Positions 7,284 to 13,645 of a stretch of 20,745 nucleotides of DNA are shown piece by piece. Position 1 is the first letter of the stretch; every line of letters begins with the position of its first letter. The notes beneath the pieces were generated by a model that did not search any database, was not told the origin of the DNA, and saw only the letters and a program-made list of their open reading frames with translations. This DNA is from a virus. The DNA lies in the IMG/VR virus record IMGVR_UViG_3300010354_000855, positions 1 to 20,745 of that record; one strand, 5' to 3'. The translations under genes and the position numbers were made by a program.

Positions 7284-7375
7284 TTATTGACACGCGTTGT
7301 TGATTTTATTTTTATTTATATATCCCTTTAGGGATATATAAATAAAAATAAAATAAACGGCGCATCAATACGAAC
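7284..7375. repeat. Repeat element R1 with 52-bp perfect palindrome
   Basis: This 92-bp element matches R2 at 19201-19291. It has a 19-nt left flank beginning TTATTGACACGCG, a 52-bp palindrome at 7303-7354 (two 25-nt arms, AT-rich, meeting at CCCTTTAGGG) and a 21-nt right flank AAACGGCGCATCAATACGAA plus C. The flanks are identical in both copies. Within the palindrome the copies differ by one T/A change in the left arm with the matching A/T change in the right arm, and by one base at the centre. The flanks are themselves related as an inverted pair (TATTGA-CA-CGC against TATTGA-TG-CGC). It lies between the Nmad1-like gene and the portal gene. Role unknown: terminator, origin, regulator-binding site or small mobile element are all possible. 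Confidence 0.88.
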
Positions 7376-7397
7376 GATGATAACTTATCGACAAACG

Positions 7398-7706
7398 TCA
7401 AAGTTCACGCTCGTACGCAATGATAAGGTGAATGTAATACCCCATCAAATCGTAAATCGTGTCGATGGTATCGTCGTTCACGCCCACGGCCGCAATACGG
7501 GACAATTTGTCGTCGATGCGTCCGCAAATGGATTCAACCGACGACGCCTTCGAGAAAACCCGAACTGGGTTTTGTAGTGAATCGCCGTACGTGGTGTTTT
7601 TTGACAATACCAAATCCTCGAGTTTTTCAATGACGGCTTGGATTCGTTCATTCGTTGTTGCTGATGTGTCGGTTCGCATTTTTGATTGAGTTTTGGAATG
7701 ATTCAT
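7398..7706 (-). CDS. Nmad1/DUF1599-like small protein (nucleotide-modification associated)
   Basis: A 102-residue protein if read from MNHSKTQSK at 7706; MRTDTS at 7679 is an equally possible start and would reduce the overlap with the preceding gene from 59 to 32 bases. The conserved-looking core is IEKLEDLVLSKNTTYGDS, then RVFSKASSVESICGRIDDKL and DTIDTIYDLMGYYIHL. The K-x2-x-YGDS, RIDDKxxRI and D-x-I-x-D-L-x-x-Y elements fit the helical nucleotide modification associated domain 1 family, related in fold to MazG-type pyrophosphatases. Family function is poorly known; the neighbouring modification genes make a link with modified DNA plausible. It is followed by R1. Confidence 0.6.
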   Translation of the reverse strand: MNHSKTQSKMRTDTSATTNERIQAVIEKLEDLVLSKNTTYGDSLQNPVRVFSKASSVESICGRIDDKLSRIAAVGVNDDTIDTIYDLMGYYIHLIIAYEREL

Positions 7707-7860
7707 ATCGGGAAAAACGGCGGCGTCCGTAAATCGAAACGTGCATCGATTCGACCGCCTCGTACGCCACGATTTTTGGCGTACCCTCGTCCGTGTAAAG
7801 GTTAAACAATCGCTTGAAGGATTCAAGCGTCGCGCATTGATTTTCAAATTGTTGTGTCAT
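7648..7860 (-). CDS. Small conserved-looking protein after the large terminase, unknown
   Basis: A 70-residue protein starting with an ATGA overlap of the large terminase stop. It reads TLESFKRLFNLYTDEGTPKI, VAYEAVESMHVSIYGRRRFS, then RYESFQNSIKNANRHISNNE. The helix-rich composition and Y-G-R-R-R-F-S-x-Y-x-S-F end give the look of a conserved phage protein, but no function is recognised. Its C-terminus overlaps the next gene in a different frame; coupling to the terminase suggests a structural, packaging or modification accessory role. Confidence 0.6.
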   Translation of the reverse strand: MTQQFENQCATLESFKRLFNLYTDEGTPKIVAYEAVESMHVSIYGRRRFSRYESFQNSIKNANRHISNNE

Positions 7861-9425
7861 AAATAACGAATGCCAGTTGTTTCGTAAACGGACGACGTGT
7901 CCCCACCCGACCGCGTCGCGGTCATATATTCACCGACCGCCATCGCCAGCGCCACCACGCCGTCGATTTTGTCGCCCGATTTGTTCTTTACGAACTTGAC
8001 GTTCATCGCCTCGTCCATTTTCGTTTGCACGTTCGAAACCATCCAACGAAGCATCGCATTGCCGCCGTGGTGAAGTAATTTTTTCTTTACCAGTATTTCG
8101 ATTTCCCGAATTGGTTGGGTCATCGACGCAACCCCTTGGCCGAACGGATCCATATCCAAACCCGCCTCGCCCAACTTTTGAACCAATGCCGACGAGTTCC
8201 ACCGGTCAAAGGCGATTGACCGAATGTCGAACATTTCGCGAAGTTTAAGTATTTCTTTAAATAACACGTCGTAATCGGTTGAATTTCCATCCGTTACAAT
8301 CAACTCACCACGCGAAACGAATTGGTCGTACGACGCACCGGTTCGACCGCGCCGTTGTTCGACGGCGGCGGCGGAAACGAAAAACCGCGTGACGACCTTC
8401 ACCTCGCCGTCGTCCATTGGAAACACCAACACGAACGCCGTCACGTCGGACACCGACGCCAAGTCCAAACCGCCGTAGCACGGCACGCCGACGAGTTCCT
8501 CCAGTACGACGTCGCCAGCCGACGCCATCCAATCGGTGTCGGTCAACCATCCGTCAAACGCCGAAATCCATTGGTTGAGGTGCAGTTGCTTGAACGCGAT
8601 TTCCGACGTCGGCAATATGCGCGCCTCGGCCGCCATTTTCTCGAAATAATCCAACCGCACCGACACCCCGAGGTTCGGGTTTGCCACCGCCCACGTTTCG
8701 GGCGAAAACGGGTCGGCATCCATTGGCGCCTCGTAAATCACGGGCAAAAACGTTCGGTCGTCAATCGCGCCCGTCAACACGCGTTTGCCGTATTCGTACA
8801 ATTCACGACACAAACCACCGCGGTCGATACCCGCCGTACTGATTCCCAAAATCAATGGTTGGGAACGTGCGCCCGTCGAGGTCGTCAAAACCTCCCACAA
8901 TTCACGATTCGGTGCCGAATGCAATTCATCGTACAACACCGCCGACGCGTTGAATCCGTGCTTTGTCGATGCGTCCGCGGAAATGGCCTTGATGAACGAA
9001 TTTGAATTGTTCAGCACGATCGAGTTGCGGTAAATTTTGCATTTGCCGCGCAACAACGCGTTGTTTTGCACCATTTGTTTTTGCACCTCGAAAATGGCGT
9101 TCGCTTGTTCGCGGTCGGCCGCGGCGACGTAGATTTCCGCACCGGGTTCGTTGTCGCCGAATAATAGGTACAAACCAATCGCGGCAATGAGGTTCGATTT
9201 GCCGTTTTTACGCGGTAGAAACACGAACGACGTGCGGTACTGGCGTAACCCATCCGAACCAAGGGTTCCGAATAGTTGTTCAATATACGTGCGTTGCCAT
9301 TGTTCCAATAGGAACGGCTTGTTCGCCAAATCGCCCTTCACGTGCGTGCATAGGCGTTCAATGAAGTTCACCGCCCGCGCCGCACGCGCGGGGTCGATGG
9401 TTGGTTTGGTTTTACGTTTGGCCAT
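7857..9425 (-). CDS. terL: Terminase large subunit (ATPase and nuclease)
   Basis: A 522-residue protein of the Terminase_1 family. Walker A is PRKNGKS at 71-77, Walker B VLYDE at 163-167, followed by the TTSTGAR coupling segment at 181-187 and GISTAG. The RNase H-like nuclease half carries GGLDLASVSD (D321), AFDRWN (D407) and GDKIDGVVALAMA (D488), the three expected metal-binding acidic residues. It drives DNA into the prohead and cuts concatemers; partners are the small terminase at 10216-10671 and the portal. The start ATG shares one base with the methyltransferase stop (TAATG). The methyltransferase gene between the two terminase genes is unusual. Confidence 0.93.
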   Translation of the reverse strand: MAKRKTKPTIDPARAARAVNFIERLCTHVKGDLANKPFLLEQWQRTYIEQLFGTLGSDGLRQYRTSFVFLPRKNGKSNLIAAIGLYLLFGDNEPGAEIYVAAADREQANAIFEVQKQMVQNNALLRGKCKIYRNSIVLNNSNSFIKAISADASTKHGFNASAVLYDELHSAPNRELWEVLTTSTGARSQPLILGISTAGIDRGGLCRELYEYGKRVLTGAIDDRTFLPVIYEAPMDADPFSPETWAVANPNLGVSVRLDYFEKMAAEARILPTSEIAFKQLHLNQWISAFDGWLTDTDWMASAGDVVLEELVGVPCYGGLDLASVSDVTAFVLVFPMDDGEVKVVTRFFVSAAAVEQRRGRTGASYDQFVSRGELIVTDGNSTDYDVLFKEILKLREMFDIRSIAFDRWNSSALVQKLGEAGLDMDPFGQGVASMTQPIREIEILVKKKLLHHGGNAMLRWMVSNVQTKMDEAMNVKFVKNKSGDKIDGVVALAMAVGEYMTATRSGGDTSSVYETTGIRYL

Positions 9426-10219
9426 TAGAACAATGTCGGTTGGTTGAGTATTTCATTGATTCTCGACGTTGCCAACGAAACGTAATCGGGCGAAATGTCG
9501 ATGCCGACGAATTCGCGTTTCGTCTTTGCCGCCATTCGACCGGTTGTTCCCGATCCGAGAAACGGATCCAAAACGACGTCGCCCTCATTCGACCACGACA
9601 AAATCATATCGTGCGCCAGTCGTTCGGGCATCATTGCGGGGTGACCCACCGCGGACGATTGTTTTTCGGTTGGGATTTGCCACACGTTGAAACGCATTCC
9701 GGTTTCTTTTACCTCGGTTTTGTTGTTGTTTGATTTCTCGTACATAGTGCCGTCGGCCTTGCGTGAAGTGCCGTGAACTTTGGTTCCGGCCCATTTGTTT
9801 TTTCGGTCGCAAATCGGGTTGAATACACGCGGTTTTCCCTTCGAAAAAACGAACACATATTCGAACGTGTCATAATAACGAACGACGTCGGGATATGCGA
9901 ACGTATCTTTTGACCAAATCATTGTGTCGTGAAGGTTGAATCCGCATTCCATCGCGAACAACGCTTGACGAAACGACGTTCCCGTTTCCGAACCATTGTT
10001 GTTTGAATCTTTGACGTTCCACACAACGACGCCGCCGTCGCAAACGACGCGGTGCAGTTCGCGAATGATTTGTTCCCAAACCAATTGGTTCCAGTTTGAA
10101 CCCACGCCCGTGTCATACGTGCGAAGGTTGTCGTAAGGCGGTGAGGTCACGACCAAATGAATGGACGCGTCGTCCATCGAACGCAAGACCTCGACCGAAT
10201 CGCCGCAATGTATTTTCAT
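9425..10219 (-). CDS. DNA methyltransferase (N4-cytosine or N6-adenine, beta-type motif order)
   Basis: A 264-residue protein. The catalytic motif TSPPY is at 25-29 and the AdoMet-binding motif DPFLGSG at 218-224, with EFVGIDISPDY following. Catalytic motif first and AdoMet motif last is the beta-class order. TSPPY occurs mainly in N4-cytosine and N6-adenine enzymes; which base is modified cannot be told from sequence alone. The middle region (about 125-190) contains the likely target-recognition part. It is coupled by ATGA to the small terminase and by TAATG to the large terminase. It probably protects phage DNA from restriction, or marks it for packaging; no partner restriction gene is present. 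Confidence 0.88.
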   Translation of the reverse strand: MKIHCGDSVEVLRSMDDASIHLVVTSPPYDNLRTYDTGVGSNWNQLVWEQIIRELHRVVCDGGVVVWNVKDSNNNGSETGTSFRQALFAMECGFNLHDTMIWSKDTFAYPDVVRYYDTFEYVFVFSKGKPRVFNPICDRKNKWAGTKVHGTSRKADGTMYEKSNNNKTEVKETGMRFNVWQIPTEKQSSAVGHPAMMPERLAHDMILSWSNEGDVVLDPFLGSGTTGRMAAKTKREFVGIDISPDYVSLATSRINEILNQPTLF

Positions 10220-10671
10220 AATAACAAATCGTCAATGTCTTGAACCTCATCTTTGGCGTCAATTTTTGCGCGTGAACTCGGCGTCAATCCGAATTCCGGT
10301 ATGATTTTTTTCAACCGATCCCACGCATTGTTCATCATCGCCAGTTCGGGACGCGGGCGCCACATAGTATCGCCCGTGTTGGTCGTCGTGGCGTACGTTG
10401 GGCCGTCGCGACGTATAACCTCGCGCGCGGCGATGTAATCTTCCCACGCGTCGGAAAACATTTGAAGCGCGAACGTGTCGATTTCCGATACCACACCAAC
10501 GCCCATCAAACGGGACGCGATGAACTCGTATGCGTCGCGTGAAATATCGCCGACGGACGCACGCGGCGTGGGCGACCCCAATGGTAGGGTCATTTTGTTT
10601 GCGTGTCGGTCGTCGCGGTACGTTCCCGCGGCTTTGAGCATTTCAGTTGGTTTGCGTTTTCTGCCCGGCAT
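10216..10671 (-). CDS. terS: Terminase small subunit (P27-like)
   Basis: A 151-residue protein. The N-terminus MPGRKRKPTEMLKAAGTYRD is characteristic of P27-family small terminases, as is the PTPRASVGDISRDAYEFIAS segment, the helical DAWEDYIAAREVIRRDGPTY and the end FGLTPSSRAKI. It should recognise the packaging site and recruit the large subunit. Its start lies inside the end of the Mom-like gene (29-base overlap), and its stop overlaps the methyltransferase start by ATGA. P27-type small terminases often travel with HNH endonucleases, and an HNH gene is present about 1.3 kb upstream. Confidence 0.85.
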   Translation of the reverse strand: MPGRKRKPTEMLKAAGTYRDDRHANKMTLPLGSPTPRASVGDISRDAYEFIASRLMGVGVVSEIDTFALQMFSDAWEDYIAAREVIRRDGPTYATTTNTGDTMWRPRPELAMMNNAWDRLKKIIPEFGLTPSSRAKIDAKDEVQDIDDLLL

Positions 10672-11359
10672 CGTTGTAATGTTTTGGATATGGTTGTTGT
10701 TTCAATGTGCAGTTTTTTTTGACGCGTTGGTCGAGCCATTTAATGTATCGGAATTGGCGCAATTGATGTGGTATCGCACGTTCCTTGTTTTGTTGTAACA
10801 CCATTTCGCGCGGTGATATTTTTGCCGGATCACGCGTCGTCATCGCCTTGTTGTGATACCATTCGCCGTCGAGTTCCCAAAACGTATTCACGTGCATTCC
10901 GTAAAAATCAAACGAACACGCTTGATACACAATTCCCAAACCGCCGCAACGCTCGTCGGCAAATGACTGAATCCATTTCACGCGCGGGTGCGTTCGTCGA
11001 ATGAATTTTATTGCATACGATACCGCGCGCGATTCTGAATTCCGCGGCGCCTCGTCGCCCAACCACATTCGGTTGAGTTCAAGGTATTCGTCTTGTTGCG
11101 TCCCGGTCACGACCGACGAACACGATGCTGGATTCATTGCCGGCCCGAATTGTAACGCGCCAACGTTTTGGTTGTTTATGAAGACACCGAGGTGAACGAA
11201 TGAACCTTGAACAATCGTTCCCGAATAATGTTTCGAACGAATGATTTTGTTGGCGTCGTTGCGCGGAATTTCGCGCACGCAAAATTCGTCAGTTCCAAAA
11301 CCAATTGGTTCGGGTTCGCCCCACAATGACGATTGATTGGAATAAATATATCCGGCCAT
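10643..11359 (-). CDS. Mom-like DNA adenine modification protein (GNAT-related)
   Basis: A 238-residue protein. The stretches SKHYSG (42-47), SFVHLGVFINNQNVGALQFG, ELNRMWLGDEAPRNSES (94-110), IQSFADERCGGLGIVYQA (130-147) and SFDFYG follow the Mom family of adenine methylcarbamoylation proteins, typified by phage Mu Mom. These modify adenines in DNA to block restriction. The conserved E/N-S-E-S and S-F-A-D residues are in place. The C-terminal part (about 175-238, with many basic residues) is less conserved and could contact DNA. It lies at the head of the packaging gene block. A 124-base gap upstream (11360-11483) has no clear promoter. The substrate and activity are inferred, not shown. Confidence 0.72.
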   Translation of the reverse strand: MAGYIYSNQSSLWGEPEPIGFGTDEFCVREIPRNDANKIIRSKHYSGTIVQGSFVHLGVFINNQNVGALQFGPAMNPASCSSVVTGTQQDEYLELNRMWLGDEAPRNSESRAVSYAIKFIRRTHPRVKWIQSFADERCGGLGIVYQACSFDFYGMHVNTFWELDGEWYHNKAMTTRDPAKISPREMVLQQNKERAIPHQLRQFRYIKWLDQRVKKNCTLKQQPYPKHYNDAGQKTQTN

Positions 11360-11483
11360 ATTATATGTGTTTAAACAAATGATGTTGGAACCCTCAAAAG
11401 CACCCTACAAATTGACACCGCGTGTTTCGGGTTGGGGCGTCGATGAATCTACGTTTTGTTTTTTTGATTTAGACCCCCCCTCC
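11360..11483. other. Intergenic gap upstream of the Mom-like gene
   Basis: This 124-base gap has no gene that I can support. It contains a run of seven C (11474-11480) just after the stop of the upstream gene, an A-rich stretch on the minus strand, and an AT-rich leader (minus strand ...AACACATATAAT) before the ATG at 11359. I found no TAnnTTTG box with correctly placed TTG, no clear hairpin terminator, and no repeat. Confidence 0.5.
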
Positions 11484-11957
11484 CTATGTGTACGAGAACA
11501 TTTCACCATCAATTCGGCGGCAATACGTGAACCCGTTGGTGAGGTAATCTTTGCCGCCGTTGTGCATTTCAACTTCGTCTTCGTACGTCCTCGGTACGCG
11601 ATAGAATTCTCCCCATTTATAATCGAACACGCGCGTTTCCCAATCAATCAAATCGTTCGACACCTCGACGATTTCACCGCGCTTCGGTATGTAGTCAATT
11701 GTCGCGGTCGGATCGTGTTCGAAAAACTCACGCGCAATGTTCCCGCCCAACAACGCGTCGGCCGCGGCGATGTACGCGTCGTGGTCGCCGTCACCGCCTT
11801 CGTTGTCAATACATACGTTGACGTAATCAAACCCAGCGGCGCGCATTGCACGTTGGAATAGTTCGACGGCCTCGGCGGCGGTCACGTCGGAATGGTCGAC
11901 CTCGACGGACACGCGTTGGTCGTAATGCTCGATCGTGATGCGGAATGGTTGGTTCAT
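11484..11957 (-). CDS. Unknown protein, 157 residues
   Basis: The protein starts with an ATGA overlap of the HNH gene stop. The N-terminal half (RITIEHYDQRVSVEVDHSDV followed by helix TAAEAVELFQRAMRAAGFDY) looks like a small alpha-beta domain. The C-terminal half is rich in aromatic and acidic residues, e.g. DYIPKRGEIVEVSNDLIDWE and VFDYKWGEFYRV, reminiscent of small SH3-like beta domains. The segment AAGFDYVNVCIDNEGGDGDH in the middle is strongly acidic. No family is recognised. It closes the small-gene block before the modification/packaging genes. Confidence 0.65.
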   Translation of the reverse strand: MNQPFRITIEHYDQRVSVEVDHSDVTAAEAVELFQRAMRAAGFDYVNVCIDNEGGDGDHDAYIAAADALLGGNIAREFFEHDPTATIDYIPKRGEIVEVSNDLIDWETRVFDYKWGEFYRVPRTYEDEVEMHNGGKDYLTNGFTYCRRIDGEMFSYT

Positions 11958-12259
11958 TTGTCGGTTGGTTTGTTGTGCGCCTCACGCCCCGATTTGGCGT
12001 TGTGGCACGGGTGACACATTGTTTGAAGGTTTGCCCATTCCAACGCTTTGGTTGGGTCGTCATTGACGCGAACGATGTGGTCGACGACGGCACCGACGCG
12101 ACCGCATAGGACGCACGTTGGGTTCTCGCGGATAAACATTGCACGCAGTTTGCGCCACGGCGACGACTGGTAAAACGTTGAGTTGGCGTTGCGGCGTCCT
12201 TTGTCGAATCCCGATCCCGTCAACCACGGACGTTGTTTGCGTTGCGGTAGGTTAGGCAT
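11954..12259 (-). CDS. HNH endonuclease
   Basis: A 101-residue protein read from MPNLPQRKQR at 12259; the longer reading frame upstream overlaps other genes and looks random. The HNH/zinc core spans residues 47-90: C49-x2-C52, D60-H61-I, W-A-N-L-Q (N77), C82-x2-C85-H86. This is the compact phage HNH type, related to HK97 gp74, in which the nuclease supports terminase cleavage of DNA. It sits upstream of the terminase genes, separated by two genes. It overlaps the preceding gene by 8 bases and the next by ATGA. There is no sign that it lies inside an intron or interrupts a gene, so a packaging role is more likely than homing. Confidence 0.82.
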   Translation of the reverse strand: MPNLPQRKQRPWLTGSGFDKGRRNANSTFYQSSPWRKLRAMFIRENPTCVLCGRVGAVVDHIVRVNDDPTKALEWANLQTMCHPCHNAKSGREAHNKPTDK

Positions 12260-12548
12260 AATGCTCGCCGGTATTGCCGTTTTGGCCAATGACGTCCATT
12301 CGGCGGTTGAGTTCGTCTTCGACGGCCGCCCAATCGAATGGTTCGTCGGCCGCGGTATATTTATATTCCGAACCAATGGTTTGGACGCACGACAATTGTT
12401 TGGTGCGGTCGTCGACCCGACGCGGCGTGGCCGCCGCTTGGTCGTCGTCCGCCAATCGTTGCAATGCGCGTTCAACGGCGGGTTTGTTTGCGCGGTGTAC
12501 GTTGCCCACGTACGCCAGCCAATCGATGAATCCTTTACGCGTGTTCAT
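12252..12548 (-). CDS. Unknown protein, 98 residues
   Basis: Read from MNTRKGFIDWLAYVGNVHRA at 12548, which overlaps the end of the preceding gene by 14 bases. A longer frame to 12752 exists but its N-terminus is out of frame with the coding neighbours. The protein has a helical N-terminal half (PAVERALQRLADDDQAAATP) and an acidic, aromatic C-terminal half with DEPFDWAAVEDELNRRMD. No family is recognised. It is tightly packed with flanking small genes, which supports its reality. Confidence 0.55.
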   Translation of the reverse strand: MNTRKGFIDWLAYVGNVHRANKPAVERALQRLADDDQAAATPRRVDDRTKQLSCVQTIGSEYKYTAADEPFDWAAVEDELNRRMDVIGQNGNTGEHYA

Positions 12549-12774
12549 TGCACGTTTCGTTGTTGGTTTTGTTGTTGCGGCAGTTGCACACGACGCACTT
12601 TGGTTCGGGTGTGAACGTGTCGGTTTGTTGTTGTAGGGCGCGAACGAGCGTGAATTTGAATTGCATTTTGGCGCGTATGACCAAACGCGCGGCGGCGCGC
12701 CAGTTGTCGCCAACGAGGTATCGGCGATGCAAACGCAAAATGGCGTTTTCAAATGGGGTGAGTAATGGGTTCAT
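12535..12774 (-). CDS. Small Cys-rich protein, unknown
   Basis: A 79-residue protein starting with an ATGA overlap of the upstream 51-codon gene. Residues 1-50 are helical and basic (NAILRLHRRYLVGDNWRAAA, then RLVIRAKMQFKFTLVRALQQ). The C-terminus has C60-x2-C63-x-C65 ... C75-N-E-H77, which could bind a zinc ion. No family is recognised; a small nucleic-acid-binding protein is possible but is only an inference from the charges and cysteines. Confidence 0.55.
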   Translation of the reverse strand: MNPLLTPFENAILRLHRRYLVGDNWRAAARLVIRAKMQFKFTLVRALQQQTDTFTPEPKCVVCNCRNNKTNNETCNEHA

Positions 12775-12926
12775 CGGATCAGTTGTTTGATGGTTGCAAT
12801 ATCGATTGTTCCGTATTTGTTGTGGAACTTGAGCAATACCTTTTCGGCTTTGTAGAACGCGGCCTCGGACGTTGGGTACGTGTACGCCGACCACGCGGCG
12901 GTCAGTTCGGTGATTTCGGTTTTCAT
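12771..12926 (-). CDS. Small unknown protein, 51 residues
   Basis: A 51-codon gene. It starts MKTEITELTAAWSAYTYPTS, continues with a helical middle (EAAFYKAEKVLLKFHNKYGT) and ends with a short helix (IATIKQLIR). The stop overlaps the following ATG as ATGA. The frame uses codons like the neighbours and begins 15 bases past the hairpin at 12944-12961. No function is recognised. Confidence 0.6.
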   Translation of the reverse strand: MKTEITELTAAWSAYTYPTSEAAFYKAEKVLLKFHNKYGTIDIATIKQLIR

Positions 12927-12940
12927 CGTGTGTAACGTTT

Positions 12941-12961
12941 AAAGGGCGCCCGAAGGCGCCC
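12941..12961 (-). terminator. Probable intrinsic terminator, UUCG-capped hairpin
   Basis: Minus-strand GGGCGCC-TTCG-GGCGCCC forms a perfect 7-bp GC stem closed by a TTCG loop, 8 bases after the stop of the 83-residue gene at 12970. The following tract is only TTTAAACG, so termination may be weak and allow read-through into the gene at 12926. Confidence 0.65.
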
Positions 12962-12969
12962 CGTTTGGT

Positions 12970-13221
12970 TTAGGCGATTCGAACGATGATTCCCTTTGAC
13001 TTATTGTTGTCGCGGTTCGGTTGGAAATACATACTCTCGTCAACCTCAAGTTTGATGACGTGTTCGGCCAGTTCGTGAAGGGCGTACACGAATTCCCAAT
13101 CGTGGCCTTCTTCGGTTTTGTTAAGGAACAACTTTTCGAACGAATAGGTGTGAATGTTGGTAACTCCACCTTCGGTCACTACGATGTTGTATTCAATGCT
13201 GGTGATGATGTGAGATTTCAT
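12970..13221 (-). CDS. Unknown protein, 83 residues, with own promoter
   Basis: Read from MKSHIITSIEYNIVVTEGGV at 13221; the longer frame to 13344 runs through the promoter region and is rejected. The protein is beta-rich at first (SIEYNIVVTEGGVTNIHTYS), then helical and acidic (EFVYALHELAEHVIKLEVDE), ending with IIVRIA. No family recognised. It is preceded by a good Bacteroidetes-type promoter and A-rich leader, and followed by a hairpin, so it may be mostly a single-gene transcript with some read-through. Confidence 0.62.
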   Translation of the reverse strand: MKSHIITSIEYNIVVTEGGVTNIHTYSFEKLFLNKTEEGHDWEFVYALHELAEHVIKLEVDESMYFQPNRDNNKSKGIIVRIA

Positions 13222-13250
13222 TTCGTTTTGTGTTTGTTTGTTTGTTGATT

Positions 13251-13280
13251 CAAATGTACAACAATTTGTTGAACCCACAA
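13251..13280 (-). promoter_or_regulatory. Bacteroidetes-type promoter P3
   Basis: On the minus strand a -7 box TACATTTG (13258-13251) lies 19 bases downstream of TTG (13280-13278). This matches the Bacteroidetes sigma-ABfA consensus TTG/TTTG ... TAnnTTTG with normal spacing. It stands in a 115-base non-coding gap, 30 bases before the ATG at 13221. The context TTGTAC-A-TTTG closely matches P2. Confidence 0.65.
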
Positions 13281-13336
13281 CACCCGTCAACACCAAACCA
13301 TCACATTGAACAAAAATGAATATACGTTGAACGAAA

Positions 13337-13645
13337 TCAACCAATCTTCAACGGCTTGCCGCCCATATACGGCGCCAGTCGGTGAATGCGGCATTCCCGA
13401 ACCTTCGTGAACGTACCCGCCGTTTCGTCGATTTCAATCGCGTTGTACACCATCGCCGACCGGTTGGCGGCGCGAATGTGTGGAATCTTGGTCGTGTCTT
13501 TAATCACGACCACTTCGCCGACGGGCAACGCCATCAATCGTTCAATGATTTTGTTCACCAACCGATCGTCCTCGGCGGGGTCGTCCAATATCCACCCCAA
13601 ACCAGCGGCGACGATTTCATCGCGTGTAAGGCCGTTCAGTATCAT
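13337..13645 (-). CDS. Unknown protein, 102 residues
   Basis: The protein begins MILNGLTRDEIVAAGLGWIL, then has DDPAEDDRLVNKIIERLMAL and a beta segment around GEVVVIKDTTKIPHIRAANR and SAMVYNAIEI, and ends PYMGGKPLKIG. Start and upstream stop overlap as ATGA. It closes the replication block. No family is recognised. Confidence 0.62.
   Translation of the reverse strand: MILNGLTRDEIVAAGLGWILDDPAEDDRLVNKIIERLMALPVGEVVVIKDTTKIPHIRAANRSAMVYNAIEIDETAGTFTKVRECRIHRLAPYMGGKPLKIG

Noticed and set aside
7303-7354. R1/R2 as hairpin telomere (protelomerase) sites
   Set aside because: The palindrome size would fit, but there are two internal copies inside a continuous window and no protelomerase gene is seen. 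Internal sites would break the genome.
7284-7375. R elements as insertion sequences or MITEs
   Set aside because: There is no transposase and no target-site duplication visible next to either copy, and both lie at operon borders; the mobile option cannot be excluded but is not supported.
8322-9005. A 227-codon plus-strand open frame opposite the large terminase gene
   Set aside because: It lies wholly antisense to a well-supported gene, has low-complexity Arg/His-rich composition and no recognisable domain. Long antisense frames arise from codon bias here.
11954-12259. HNH gene as a homing endonuclease within an intron
   Set aside because: It does not interrupt any gene, is coupled to its neighbours, and HNH genes near P27-type terminases usually act in packaging.
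12775-12894. N-terminal extension of the Cys-rich small protein to 12894
   Set aside because: The upstream part is a shadow of the 51-codon gene at 12771-12926, whose stop overlaps the ATG at 12774.
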